Assembly: GCF_964036595.1 (NCBI RefSeq)
Contig: NZ_OZ038523.1
Location: 3,726,501 to 3,790,500, forward strand
Direction: 5' to 3'
DNA length: 64,000 bases
Origin: Tenacibaculum sp. 190524A05c
GTDB taxonomy: Bacteria > Bacteroidota > Bacteroidia > Flavobacteriales > Flavobacteriaceae
This document shows, one piece after another, positions 18,947 to 30,287 of this stretch. Positions within the stretch are counted from its first letter, which is position 1. The number at the start of each line of letters is the position of its first letter. Made by a program: the position numbers and the translations under genes. The notes beneath the pieces were generated by a model. The model was not told the DNA's origin, did no database searches, and was given only the letters and a program-made list of their open reading frames with translations.

Positions 18947-21900
18947 ATGAAAAGAATATTACTCTTTTTATTATTAATGCATGTGTTTTTTATACATGCT
19001 CAAACCAATGTAAGTGGAACACTTACTTCAGATACAACTTGGAATAAAGAAGGATCTCCATATAATTTAACATCTACTTTAGGTGTTTTTGATGGGGCGA
19101 TTTTAACCATTGAAGCCGGAGTTGTAGTTACAGGAGATTTTGATTTACTAGTTAAGGGAGTAATTAAACTAGAAGGAGAATCGAATGATAAAATTTTATT
19201 TAGAAATACTAGATTGATTTTTAAAGATACTGATTTAGACAACTCTATTGTTAATTATGTTGATTTCCAAAATGAATCTGGAATTCAATTAGCTGATGAA
19301 GGAGAGCATAATCAAGATCCAATTAAGAATTCAGGAACACTTCTAGTGAAAAATTCAATTTTTAATAATGGGACTTACGCTAGGACTAAAGGATATTCAA
19401 CAACAGCAAAACTTAGATTATTTAATTGTGAAATAATAGATGCAACAATTAAAGGATATTATCCAAGAAGTGAGGAAATTGAAATAGATGAGTGTTTTAT
19501 TAAAAGGGGAGTAATAAACTCGGATTCTTATAACGATGGAATTTTCTTAAATAAAACAATTGTCGAAGGGACAAATTTTAGAATTGGATGTTGTGGTGCA
19601 AATTTTAATATCGAGGCTTCGGATATAAAAGATTCAAATTTTGAAGATTATAATAATTATTACACAGTATCTATTAACAATACATTAGTAAGAAATACCT
19701 TGTTTAACCTGCAGTCTGGAGATTTGGAAATTAGTAATTCGTTATTAGTGAGTCCTAATCAATTGGATGGGTTCCTTGTAAAATCTAGAAGTATTAATTT
19801 ATCTAATGTAATTTTTAATGGTAAAGGAATGGGAGGCGCTGTTAAAATATTAGATAAGGATTTTACAAGTAGTATTCAAAACTGTACATTTAGTAATTAT
19901 GATGCTGCAGTTGTTTTAAATAATAGTTATGATTATACAGGTCCTGAAATTAGTAGAAATGCTAAAAGTAAAAGTCAAAAGAGTTCATTCAACTTTACTT
20001 TCAAGAATAATAATTTATTAAATATTCAAGATCATAATTTTGTAAATAATTTCAACTCAAATATTGATGCTACCAGTAATTATTGGGGGACAACTGAGGA
20101 GTCAGTTATATCAAGTAAAATAATAGACGGATTAGATGATATTAATTATGGAATTGTAGACTTCTCAAGTTTTTTAACTTCAGCTACGAGCAACGCACCA
20201 ATTGCTACTCCACAAAATGTATTTAAAGGAGTAACAGATAACGGTGTCACTATAATGTGGGATGAGGTAAATGATCCGGAACTTAGTGGATATAAGGTTT
20301 ATTATAAAACCAGCGCAACGGATGATTTTATTTTATTTCAAGACGTAGGTGTAGATAATAGTTTCTCTACAGATCAAATTTCGGTTAACTCAATTATCAC
20401 CGTAAAATCATATTCGATTAATGCTGATGGAGTAAATGATTATCTTGAGGGTAATGAAAGTGACTATTCTGAAGAAGCTCAAAATATCATAACTGATATT
20501 AATTTAAAGTCATCTAATATTTGTTCTGGAGACAATATTGATTTAAGTTTTAAATCTAATTATAGTTATGCGAATAACGAGTTTATTCTGCAGATTTCCG
20601 ATACAAATGGTTCGTTTGATTCACCTCTTGAATTAGCAAGGATTATGAATGCTAATGAGGGGTTTTCGGTTCCTGTTCCTGCTGAATTAGAAAAGAATAA
20701 AACATACCGTATTAGAATTCTAACAACGGAAAATAATTTCAAAGGAGAAGAGCTGGAAGTTGTCTTTAATGAAGAAATAAATGCTCAGTTTGAATTAAGT
20801 AATTCTACATCTTGTGAAGGTGAAATCATTATTGTTGATTATGTTGGATCGTTATCTGTTGATATGGATTTTATTTGGGATTTTAAGGGAGCAACTATTA
20901 TTTCTGGAACTAATGCAGGACCATTTGAACTATTATGGAATCAACAAGGAGAGAAAGAAATTACATTAGAGGTTGTTTCAAATGGTTGTTCTTCAAAGTC
21001 AATGCAGGTTGTAACAATTGAGGGCAAACCAAGTGCTGATTTTTCAGTTAATGAATTTGTATGTGAAGGCGCAAACGCATCAATTACATATAATGGAGTT
21101 GTATCGAATGATGCTGTTTTTAATTGGAATTTTGATGGAGCAGAAATTGTATCAGGAACTGGATCAGGTCCGTATGAAATTACCTGGAATGAAAATTATG
21201 GAGAAAAAAATATTTCGTTAACAGTAACTGATAATGGTTGTACTTCTGACGAGATTATTAAAAAGGTGCAACACAATCCATATCCAAATGTTGGTATAGA
21301 AGCAAATGAACAAGTTTGTTTAGGTGATAAAACAACAATAACTTATACAGGTGACGAATTAAATAATGCTAATTATAATTGGAACTTTAATGGAGGTAAT
21401 GTTATTTCAGGATCAGGTTCTGGGCCTTATGAAATTCAATGGTATAGTGAAGGCGTAAAAAATATTAGTTTAGAAGTTATACAAAATGGGTGTGCAGTTA
21501 CAGTTGAAAAAGAGATTACTGTTTCACAAACTCCTACTTCATATTTTTATTTAAGTAATTATAATATTTGTAATAGTGGTACAACAACTGTTTACTATTA
21601 TGGTAGTGGTGATGATAGTTCAATTTATAATTGGGATTTTGATGGAGCAGAAGTAATTTCAGGTACAGGAAGAGGGCCATACGAAATCACTTGGAATGAT
21701 AATTATGGAGAAAAGAATATCACGCTATCGGTTTCTAATAATAACTGTACTTCGCAAACCACAACTCAAAAAGTTCAGTTTAATCAATCTCCAACATTAA
21801 GCTTTAATGCAGAAAGTTCTGTTTGTAAAGGAGAATTATATACAATTGAATTCACAGGAGATAATTTTACGGATATATATTGGTCTTTTGATGGAGCAGA

Positions 21901-22858
21901 AATAGTTTCAGGTTCTGGTGCTGGTCCTTATGAGCTAAGATGGAACAATTCAGGTGATAAAAACATTAACGTTGCAGTATATAATAATGGATGTTATTCA
22001 GGAGATATTGTCAAAGTTGAGGTAAAGGAAAGTCTAGAAACACCAGAGATATGTGTTGTGACGGTAGATGAAGAATCGCTAAAGAATAAAATAGTTTGGG
22101 ATTATTATTCTGATAACTTAAGCCAGTTTGCAATTTATAAAGAAACGGTTGTAGCAGGGAGTTATGAACTTTTATCCTATGTTGGAGCAGATACAAATTC
22201 TTTTATAGATGAAAATTCATCGCCAGCCCAAAGTTCAAGTCTTTATAAAATTTCTGCCATTGATAAATGTGGTGGTGAAACAGATTTAGGTACATACCAC
22301 AAAACAATTCATTTAGTGTTAACTCCTGGAATTGGTAATTCATGGAACATGATTTGGAATGATTATGAAGGATTTGAATTTTACACGTACAGAATTCATA
22401 GAAGTATTGATGGAGGAGATTATGAATTATTGACTGAAGTTTCAAGTAATCTAAACTCTTATACAGATTTAAATGTAAGTTCTCCTAATGTTGCTTATTA
22501 TATTGAAGTTATAAGTTCAAATCCATGTGGTAACGAAACGAATGAAAGAAAAGGAACTTTTAATTCAATTTCATCTAAATCTAATGTTGCAACAACATCT
22601 ACAACTCTTAGTGTTAATGAATTTCTTTTAAAAGAGTTAAAAATTGGACCAAATCCAACTACCAACAAATTATACATTAAATCTAATAGCTTAGATTTAG
22701 AAAAATATAATTTGTATTCAATACATGGTCAATTAGTAAAATCTAATAAAACAATTACTGAGGATAATATAGACTTATCAAAACTAGCTAGAGGTACTTA
22801 TATTTTGAAACTCAAAACAAATAAAGGTACACTTGTTAAAAAAGTAATTAAGAAATAA
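18947..22858 (+). CDS. Large T9SS-secreted surface protein with beta-helix and PKD-like repeats
   Basis: A 1303-aa protein. Residues 1-19 are a signal peptide ending HAQ. About 20-400 look like a right-handed beta-helix (short repeats with Asn-rich turns, for example NIDATSNYWGTTEES). A fibronectin-III-like segment follows (about 405-500). Then come five tandem PKD-like units of about 84 residues, each with xWxFDGAExVSGTGxGPYEIxWN-type motifs near residues 655, 739, 824, 909 and 993. Two FN3-like segments precede a type IX secretion sorting domain (about 1225-1303, KIGPNPTTNKLYIKS...LSKLARGTYILKLKTNKGT...KKVIKK). It should cross the outer membrane by T9SS and be surface-attached or released. 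An adhesive role is likely but no enzyme domain was seen. Confidence 0.85.
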   Translation: MKRILLFLLLMHVFFIHAQTNVSGTLTSDTTWNKEGSPYNLTSTLGVFDGAILTIEAGVVVTGDFDLLVKGVIKLEGESNDKILFRNTRLIFKDTDLDNSIVNYVDFQNESGIQLADEGEHNQDPIKNSGTLLVKNSIFNNGTYARTKGYSTTAKLRLFNCEIIDATIKGYYPRSEEIEIDECFIKRGVINSDSYNDGIFLNKTIVEGTNFRIGCCGANFNIEASDIKDSNFEDYNNYYTVSINNTLVRNTLFNLQSGDLEISNSLLVSPNQLDGFLVKSRSINLSNVIFNGKGMGGAVKILDKDFTSSIQNCTFSNYDAAVVLNNSYDYTGPEISRNAKSKSQKSSFNFTFKNNNLLNIQDHNFVNNFNSNIDATSNYWGTTEESVISSKIIDGLDDINYGIVDFSSFLTSATSNAPIATPQNVFKGVTDNGVTIMWDEVNDPELSGYKVYYKTSATDDFILFQDVGVDNSFSTDQISVNSIITVKSYSINADGVNDYLEGNESDYSEEAQNIITDINLKSSNICSGDNIDLSFKSNYSYANNEFILQISDTNGSFDSPLELARIMNANEGFSVPVPAELEKNKTYRIRILTTENNFKGEELEVVFNEEINAQFELSNSTSCEGEIIIVDYVGSLSVDMDFIWDFKGATIISGTNAGPFELLWNQQGEKEITLEVVSNGCSSKSMQVVTIEGKPSADFSVNEFVCEGANASITYNGVVSNDAVFNWNFDGAEIVSGTGSGPYEITWNENYGEKNISLTVTDNGCTSDEIIKKVQHNPYPNVGIEANEQVCLGDKTTITYTGDELNNANYNWNFNGGNVISGSGSGPYEIQWYSEGVKNISLEVIQNGCAVTVEKEITVSQTPTSYFYLSNYNICNSGTTTVYYYGSGDDSSIYNWDFDGAEVISGTGRGPYEITWNDNYGEKNITLSVSNNNCTSQTTTQKVQFNQSPTLSFNAESSVCKGELYTIEFTGDNFTDIYWSFDGAEIVSGSGAGPYELRWNNSGDKNINVAVYNNGCYSGDIVKVEVKESLETPEICVVTVDEESLKNKIVWDYYSDNLSQFAIYKETVVAGSYELLSYVGADTNSFIDENSSPAQSSSLYKISAIDKCGGETDLGTYHKTIHLVLTPGIGNSWNMIWNDYEGFEFYTYRIHRSIDGGDYELLTEVSSNLNSYTDLNVSSPNVAYYIEVISSNPCGNETNERKGTFNSISSKSNVATTSTTLSVNEFLLKELKIGPNPTTNKLYIKSNSLDLEKYNLYSIHGQLVKSNKTITEDNIDLSKLARGTYILKLKTNKGTLVKKVIKK

Positions 22859-22866
22859 TAAATATA

Positions 22867-22895
22867 AGAGTCTACAATGTAGACTCTTTTTTTTT
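22867..22895 (+). terminator. Terminator of the surface protein gene
   Basis: AGAGTCTACA (22867-22876) and TGTAGACTCT (22878-22887) form a perfect 10-bp stem followed by eight T residues. The last T is the first base of the next promoter's -7 element. Confidence 0.9.
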
Positions 22896-22902
22896 ATATT
22901 TG
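22895..22902 (+). promoter_or_regulatory. Promoter -7 element of the thiamine operon
   Basis: TATATTTG at 22895-22902 is a perfect TAnnTTTG. The predicted start is near 22908, just before the TPP aptamer. The -33 zone lies inside the hairpin and T tract of the preceding terminator, an unusually compact junction. Confidence 0.75.
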
Positions 22903-22911
22903 ATTCATAAA

Positions 22912-22990
22912 ACTTTAGGAGTAGCTAGTAGAACTAGTTTGAGAAATATCCTTAGAACCTGATTTGGTTAATACCAGCGTAGGGAAAAGT
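22912..22990 (+). ncRNA. TPP riboswitch (thi box)
   Basis: P1 is ACTTT (22912-22916) with AAAGT (22986-22990). CTAGT-AGA-ACTAG forms the P3-type hairpin, followed by TTTGAGA (canonical CUGAGA region). Then comes the highly conserved block CCTTAGAACCTGATTTGGTTAATACCAGCGTAGGGA, spread over about 22950-22985. The aptamer senses thiamine pyrophosphate. Between it and thiS there is no hairpin with a T tract, so control is probably at translation initiation. It governs the thiS-thiF run. Confidence 0.95.
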
Positions 22991-23056
22991 AATCTTCATT
23001 ATAGTACATCTTTATTGGATGTGTTGATGCTTCTAGAGTTTATTTAATATGTTTTT

Positions 23057-25146
<2,090 letters not shown>

Positions 25147-25164
25147 ATAGTCTGAATTATGAAT

Positions 25165-25235
25165 GTCATTACGAGGAGGAAACGACGAAGTAATCTGTTT
25201 TATAAAGTAGATTGCTTCATTTCATTCGCAATGAC
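25165..25235. repeat. Palindromic intergenic repeat (REP/BIME-like)
   Basis: GTCATTACGAGGAGGAAACGACGAAGTAATCTG (start 25165, outer arm) is mirrored by TAGATTGCTTCATTTCATTCGCAATGAC ending at 25235, with a short AT loop. Sequences of the form GTCATTGCGAGGA...GAAGCAATCT, with the inverse copy, recur in intergenic spaces of many Bacteroidetes genomes from my knowledge. Only this copy was seen in the window. It may protect the thiC mRNA 3' end or lower expression of the downstream thi genes. Confidence 0.7.
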
Positions 25236-25267
25236 AATATTTAAATGCTGAAAATTAATAACTAATT

Positions 25268-26311
25268 ATGTTAATAGTTTTAACTTCTGAACGAAAAATA
25301 GAAAATGAAGCAATGCTTTTAAACCAATTGTTTGAAAATGGTTTAGAAGTGTTGCATCTTAGAAAGCCGACTTTTACTATTGATGGTTATCGTGAGCTTC
25401 TTAGAAATGTTGACAAACAATACTACCAAAGAATTGTAATTCATCAATTTCATGATTTGTGCAAAGAATTCAAGCTTAAAGGAATTCATATACAGGAACA
25501 ACCAAGAATAGATTTAGGAGATCAACTTTTTGAGTATTTTCAATTATTTAAGTCTGAAGGCTTTTCAGTAAGTAGTTCTTTTCATGAACCAGAAGTTTTG
25601 AATGCTTGTTCAATCAAATTCGATTATCATTTATTGAGTCCAGTGTTTTCTTCAATATCTAAACAAGGATATAAAGGAAGAGGTTTTGATGTTAATCACA
25701 TTGATAAAACAATTATAGGAATGGGAGGCGTAAATACCGAAACCATTCATAAAGTTTATGAATTGGGATATTCTGGAGTTGGTGTTCTTGGTGGTATTTG
25801 GAATTCTGAAAATAGTACTGAAAGTTTTAAATTAATTTCTAAAGAATGTAATAAGGTTAGAGATTTTAATCTGGAGCTTTTATCTGGTGATGGAGAATTA
25901 ACAAAGCTAAAAGAAATTCTATCAGACAAGTATACTCAGCTTGATATAGATAATGCTCTTATTAGTGCCGTAGCTTATGGTAAAAAGGAAGTTGCTGATT
26001 ATCTTATTTCTCTCGGTGCAGATATTTCTTATGGTGATTATGAAGGCGTTTATTATGCAGTTCATAATAATGAGTTAGAAGGTGTTAAATACGCAATTTC
26101 AAAAGGAGTAGATATTAATGTAAATGAAGGAATGATTCTTAATGCTGCGATTTATACAACCATTCAAGCGAAGTGTAAAGAAATGCTTAAATGGATTTTA
26201 GAACATAAAGCGTCGGTAGAATTATTAACTCAAGATTCTAAAGATTTACTGGGAAAGTATGGAACAAAAGAACAACAAGAGTTAATTAATAGTTTATACA
26301 TTGAAAACTAG
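25268..26311 (+). CDS. ThiE/TenI-like domain fused to ankyrin repeats
   Basis: A 347-aa protein. Residues 1 to about 195 are a thiamine-phosphate-synthase/TenI-like TIM barrel: VLHLRKP, then RIVIHQFHDLCKEFKLKGIHIQEQ, SVSSSFHEPEVLNA, DYHLLSPVFSSISKQGY, IIGMGGVNTETI, and GYSGVGVLGGIW. From about 205 to 345 there are ankyrin-type units (LLSGDGELTKLKEILSD, ALISAVAYGKKEVADYLISLGADISYGD, GVYYAVHNNELEGVKYAISKGVDINV, then degenerate units). Canonical ThiE residues are altered (IHQ in place of IND), and a complete ThiE is encoded two genes later. This copy is therefore probably TenI-like or regulatory. The frame is continuous and overlaps thiD by 11 nt. Confidence 0.8.
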   Translation: MLIVLTSERKIENEAMLLNQLFENGLEVLHLRKPTFTIDGYRELLRNVDKQYYQRIVIHQFHDLCKEFKLKGIHIQEQPRIDLGDQLFEYFQLFKSEGFSVSSSFHEPEVLNACSIKFDYHLLSPVFSSISKQGYKGRGFDVNHIDKTIIGMGGVNTETIHKVYELGYSGVGVLGGIWNSENSTESFKLISKECNKVRDFNLELLSGDGELTKLKEILSDKYTQLDIDNALISAVAYGKKEVADYLISLGADISYGDYEGVYYAVHNNELEGVKYAISKGVDINVNEGMILNAAIYTTIQAKCKEMLKWILEHKASVELLTQDSKDLLGKYGTKEQQELINSLYIEN

Positions 26312-27053
26312 ACCTTACATATTAACTATCGCTGGTTTTGATCCAACAAATGGAGCAGGTTTAACAGCAGATGTGAAAACCTTTGAGAAATTAAAATGTT
26401 ATGGTTTATCTGTTTGTACGGCGAACACAATACAAAGTGATACTGAATTTCTAAAGTGTGATTGGATAGAAATCGATATCATTTTAGAGCAGATTCGAGT
26501 TTTGATGAATCGCTTTTCAGTTAATGTGGTAAAGATTGGAATCGTAGAGAATTGGATAACACTATCTAAAATTATTGATTTGGTATTGAGTTTAAATCCT
26601 AACTCGAGAATAATTCTAGATCCAGTTTTGAAATCGTCATCTGGATTTTCGTTTCACGAGAATTTTAATGAGAAAGATTTTGATGAGATTTTGGCAAAGA
26701 TCTATATGATTACACCGAATTATCAGGAAATACAAAATCTATATCAACGAAAAAGTATAGAGGAAACTATTACTCATATACAATCAAAAACCAACGTGTT
26801 TTTAAAAGGAGGTCATAATTCAGAAAAGCTTGGAGTCGACTATTTATATACGATAGAAGGAAAAACACATCCTTTTAATCCTAAAAAAGGAATAAAAATA
26901 TACGAAAAGCATGGTAGTGGTTGTGTTTTGTCATCAGCCATTGCAAGCCATATTGCTTTAAAATATCCATTAGTAAAATCTTGTTTTAAAGGAAAAAGAT
27001 ATATCGAGAAAGTATTGAGTTCTAATAAAACTTTACTAGGATATCACAATTAA
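26301..27053 (+). CDS. thiD: Hydroxymethylpyrimidine/phosphomethylpyrimidine kinase
   Basis: A 250-aa ribokinase-fold protein. KTRPYILTIAGFDPTNGAGLTADVKTFEKL is the ThiD N-terminus, and the C-terminal anion-hole and catalytic motif is HGSGCVLSSAIASHIAL. It phosphorylates HMP and HMP-P to HMP-PP for ThiE. The start is TTG at 26301, overlapping the stop of the ThiE-ankyrin gene, because only this start keeps the family N-terminus; coupling is likely. Five nt before thiE. Confidence 0.93.
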   Translation: MKTRPYILTIAGFDPTNGAGLTADVKTFEKLKCYGLSVCTANTIQSDTEFLKCDWIEIDIILEQIRVLMNRFSVNVVKIGIVENWITLSKIIDLVLSLNPNSRIILDPVLKSSSGFSFHENFNEKDFDEILAKIYMITPNYQEIQNLYQRKSIEETITHIQSKTNVFLKGGHNSEKLGVDYLYTIEGKTHPFNPKKGIKIYEKHGSGCVLSSAIASHIALKYPLVKSCFKGKRYIEKVLSSNKTLLGYHN

Positions 27054-27058
27054 TTATA

Positions 27059-27709
27059 ATGATAAGTAAATTACAATATATATCACAAGGAGCTACTCCA
27101 GAAGAACATTTAGTAAACATTCAAAATGCTTGTACAGCAGGATCAGAATGGGTTCAACTTCGTTTAAAAAATCAAACGGATGAGGTAATTTTAGAAACGG
27201 CTAAAAAAGCAAGAGAAATTACTAATCATTTTCAAACGAGATTAATAATTAATGATCATTATAAGATTGCAAAACAAGTAAAGGCAGATGGAGTTCATTT
27301 GGGTAAAACCGATGCTTGCCCAGCAGTTGTAAGAGAGTATTTAGGAAAACTGTTTATTATAGGAGGTACGGCAAATACTCTGGAAGATTGTAAAACTTTA
27401 CTTGAAAAACAAGTTGACTATATTGGACTTGGACCATTTAGATATACTGAAACGAAGAAAAATTTAAGCCCGATTCTAGGTCTAGAAGGTTATCAAGTGC
27501 TACTAGAAGAGTTAAATACGGAAACTCCCGTAATTGCTATCGGAGGAATTGTTTTAGAAGATGTATCATCATTATTGAAAACAAATATTCACGGAATTGC
27601 AGTATCAGGAGAAATAACTAAAGACTTCAATTCGATTTCAAAATTTCATCAAATATTAAAAGCAGGAAGTTCGCAAGAACAAGTTTTTAAACTAGATTCA
27701 AACAACTAA
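27059..27709 (+). CDS. thiE: Thiamine-phosphate synthase
   Basis: A 216-aa protein with all ThiE motifs: [80 protein letters not shown] and GIAVSGEI. It couples HMP-PP with the thiazole phosphate. It is the intact, presumably functional ThiE of the operon, in contrast to the upstream fused copy. Five nt before thiG. Confidence 0.95.
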   Translation: MISKLQYISQGATPEEHLVNIQNACTAGSEWVQLRLKNQTDEVILETAKKAREITNHFQTRLIINDHYKIAKQVKADGVHLGKTDACPAVVREYLGKLFIIGGTANTLEDCKTLLEKQVDYIGLGPFRYTETKKNLSPILGLEGYQVLLEELNTETPVIAIGGIVLEDVSSLLKTNIHGIAVSGEITKDFNSISKFHQILKAGSSQEQVFKLDSNN

Positions 27710-27714
27710 GAATT

Positions 27715-28482
27715 ATGAGTTCATTACAAATAGCAGATAAAACATTTACATCACGTTTGTTTACAGGAACAGGCAAGTTCAGTTCTTCAGAATTAATGCG
27801 TGATGCTTTGTTGGAGAGTGAGAGTGAATTAGTAACAGTAGCTCTAAAAAGAGTTGATGTGCAAAATGAAGAAGATGATATTTTGACTCATTTAAATCAT
27901 CAACGAATTAATTTATTACCAAATACTTCTGGTGTAAGAAATGCAAAAGAAGCTGTGTTTGCGGCAGAATTATCAAGAGAGGCGTTGGAAACAAATTGGG
28001 TAAAACTAGAAATTCACCCCGACCCTAAATATTTATTACCAGATCCAATTGAAACTTTAAAGGCTGCAGAAGAATTAGTAAAAAAAGGATTTATAGTAAT
28101 GCCATATATTCATGCCGATCCTGTTTTATGTAAAAGATTAGAAGAAGTAGGAACTCAATGTGTAATGCCTTTAGGAGCTCCAATAGGAAGTAATAAAGGA
28201 TTAAAAACATTAGAGTTTTTAGATATTATAATTGAACAATCGAATGTTCCTGTAGTAGTTGATGCTGGAATTGGCTCTCCATCACATGCAGCTCACGCAA
28301 TGGAAATTGGTGCAGATGCAGTTTTAGTGAACACAGCAATTGCGGTTTCACAAAATCCAGTGGCAATGGCAAAAGCTTTTAAAATGGCTGTGGAGGCCGG
28401 TAGAATGGCATATGAAGCAAAATTAGCTCCTGTAAAAAAACATGCAGAAGCAAGTAGTCCTTTAACTTCGTTTTTAAGTTAG
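27715..28482 (+). CDS. thiG: Thiazole synthase ThiG
   Basis: A 255-aa TIM-barrel protein starting [23 protein letters not shown]. It has the Schiff-base Lys region [37 protein letters not shown] and phosphate-binding [30 protein letters not shown]. It builds the thiazole ring from deoxyxylulose phosphate, dehydroglycine (from ThiH) and ThiS thiocarboxylate. Nine nt before thiH. Confidence 0.97.
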   Translation: MSSLQIADKTFTSRLFTGTGKFSSSELMRDALLESESELVTVALKRVDVQNEEDDILTHLNHQRINLLPNTSGVRNAKEAVFAAELSREALETNWVKLEIHPDPKYLLPDPIETLKAAEELVKKGFIVMPYIHADPVLCKRLEEVGTQCVMPLGAPIGSNKGLKTLEFLDIIIEQSNVPVVVDAGIGSPSHAAHAMEIGADAVLVNTAIAVSQNPVAMAKAFKMAVEAGRMAYEAKLAPVKKHAEASSPLTSFLS

Positions 28483-28491
28483 TATAGAGCA

Positions 28492-29601
28492 ATGAACACT
28501 TTCGAAAATATATTCGATAAATATGACTGGGATTCAGTAATGGAAAGTATTCTTTCTAAAACTTCGATGGATGTAGAAAGAGCTTTGAATTCTGAAAAAA
28601 GAAGTTTAGAAGATTTTAAAGCGCTAATTTCCCCAGCTGCGAAGCCCTATATTGAACAAATGGCACAGTTAAGTAATATGTTGACAAAGAAACGCTTTGG
28701 AAACACAATACAAATGTATGCGCCAATGTATTTGAGTAATGAATGTCAGAATATTTGTACCTATTGCGGTTTTAGTTTTACGAATAAAATACCAAGAAGA
28801 ACACTAACTGATGATGAAATATTAAAAGAAGTAGCATTTTTAAAAAATAAGGGCTACGATCATATTTTATTGGTCACGGGAGAAGCAAACAGAACTGTAG
28901 GTGTAGATTATATTAATAATGCGATTAAATTGATCAAGCCTCATTTTTCTAACATTACGATTGAAGTTCAACCACTTGATCAAGATGAATATGAGTTGTT
29001 GATTGATAATGGTTTGTATGCAGTATTAGTTTATCAAGAAACATATCATAAAGAAGAATATAAAAAACATCATCCTAAAGGTAAAAAGTCAAACTTCTCA
29101 TACCGACTGGAAACTCCTGATCGATTAGGGAAAGCAGGAGTTCATAAAATAGGTTTAGGAGCTTTGTTCGGATTGGAAGACTGGAGAGCAGATAGCTTTT
29201 TTACAGCTTTACATTTAAAGTATTTACAAAAGACCTATTGGAAAACAAAATATTCAATATCTTTCCCTAGGTTACGTCCACATTCAGGTGGTTTAGAACC
29301 TAAAGTAGAAATGACGGATCCTGATTTAGTTCAGCTTATTTGCGCGTATAGATTGTTAGATGAAGATGTTGAATTATCAATTTCTACTAGAGAAAGTGAA
29401 ATCTTTCGTAATCATATTGTACAACTTGGAATTACTTCAATGAGCGCGGAATCAAAAACAAATCCTGGAGGATATTCTGTAGAACCGCAATCATTAGAGC
29501 AATTTGAAATTTCTGATGAACGAAGTACTGAGGAAATAACAACGATGCTCAAAAATCAAGGAATAGAAGTTGTTTGGAAAGATTGGGAACATTTTCGTTA
29601 A
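28492..29601 (+). CDS. thiH: 2-iminoacetate synthase ThiH (tyrosine lyase)
   Basis: A 369-aa radical SAM enzyme with the cluster motif NECQNICTYCGF (Cx3Cx2C) and the ThiH C-terminal BATS-type region (SMSAESKTNPGGYSVEPQSLEQFEISDERSTEEI). It splits tyrosine to p-cresol and dehydroglycine for ThiG. The presence of ThiH rather than ThiO indicates the oxygen-independent route, as in E. coli. Confidence 0.97.
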   Translation: MNTFENIFDKYDWDSVMESILSKTSMDVERALNSEKRSLEDFKALISPAAKPYIEQMAQLSNMLTKKRFGNTIQMYAPMYLSNECQNICTYCGFSFTNKIPRRTLTDDEILKEVAFLKNKGYDHILLVTGEANRTVGVDYINNAIKLIKPHFSNITIEVQPLDQDEYELLIDNGLYAVLVYQETYHKEEYKKHHPKGKKSNFSYRLETPDRLGKAGVHKIGLGALFGLEDWRADSFFTALHLKYLQKTYWKTKYSISFPRLRPHSGGLEPKVEMTDPDLVQLICAYRLLDEDVELSISTRESEIFRNHIVQLGITSMSAESKTNPGGYSVEPQSLEQFEISDERSTEEITTMLKNQGIEVVWKDWEHFR

Positions 29602-29627
29602 ATTTGGCGACTTAAAAACAAATTACT

Positions 29628-30275
29628 ATGAAGATAAAATTTAGAATAATCGTTCTCACTATATTGGTGTTTACTTTAACATCGTGCGAAACAAGTAAAA
29701 ATGATACATTCGACTATGGTAAAATTGAAAATAATATTTATTCAAATGATTATTTTAACTTTAACATGAAACTCCCTGAAGGATGGTCGATTTTGTCGAA
29801 AGAAGCTATGAAGGAATCAGCAGATAGAGGAGCTGATTTAATCAGTGGAGATAATGAAGAGTTAAAATCAGTACTCAATGCTTCTAAGGTAAAAACAGCC
29901 TATCTATTGAATGCTTTTAAGTATGAGGTTGGTAAATCAGTTGATTATAATCCAGGTTTCATAGTTGTGTCAGAAAACCTTAAATTTTTTACAGGTATTA
30001 AAACTGGTGCTGACTATTATTATCATGTAAAGAAACTTCTAGAAAAATCAAAGCTTAACTTCGATGTAGAAGAGAATATAACAACAGTCAACATAGGAGG
30101 AGAAAGTTTTGATAAAATGTGTTTATCAATAAACCATTTAAACTTAAATGTTAAACAGGAATATTATACGACAATAAAAGAAGGATTTGCTCTAGGGTTT
30201 ATTATTTCTTTTGTTAATAATAGTCAAAGAGATGAATTATTAGAGATAATAAATTCATTAGAATTTAAAAGTTGA
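29628..30275 (+). CDS. Hypothetical lipoprotein inside the thi operon
   Basis: A 215-aa protein with a type II signal peptide (MKIKFRIIVLTILVFTLTSC; lipobox LTSC, Cys20). The mature part contains YFNFNMKLPEGWSILSKE, a pattern seen in PsbP/PhotoII-like lipoproteins that begin with FNF...P.GW. No thiamine-related motif was recognised. It sits 26 nt after thiH and 12 nt before thiF on the same strand, so it is probably co-transcribed. Its inclusion may be accidental or may mean an envelope role such as precursor binding, which is speculation. Confidence 0.6.
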   Translation: MKIKFRIIVLTILVFTLTSCETSKNDTFDYGKIENNIYSNDYFNFNMKLPEGWSILSKEAMKESADRGADLISGDNEELKSVLNASKVKTAYLLNAFKYEVGKSVDYNPGFIVVSENLKFFTGIKTGADYYYHVKKLLEKSKLNFDVEENITTVNIGGESFDKMCLSINHLNLNVKQEYYTTIKEGFALGFIISFVNNSQRDELLEIINSLEFKS

Positions 30276-30287
30276 ATGAACTTATAG

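Noticed and set aside
21018..21221. 67-aa plus-strand frame inside the large surface protein
   Set aside because: Out-of-frame shadow produced by PKD-repeat codons.
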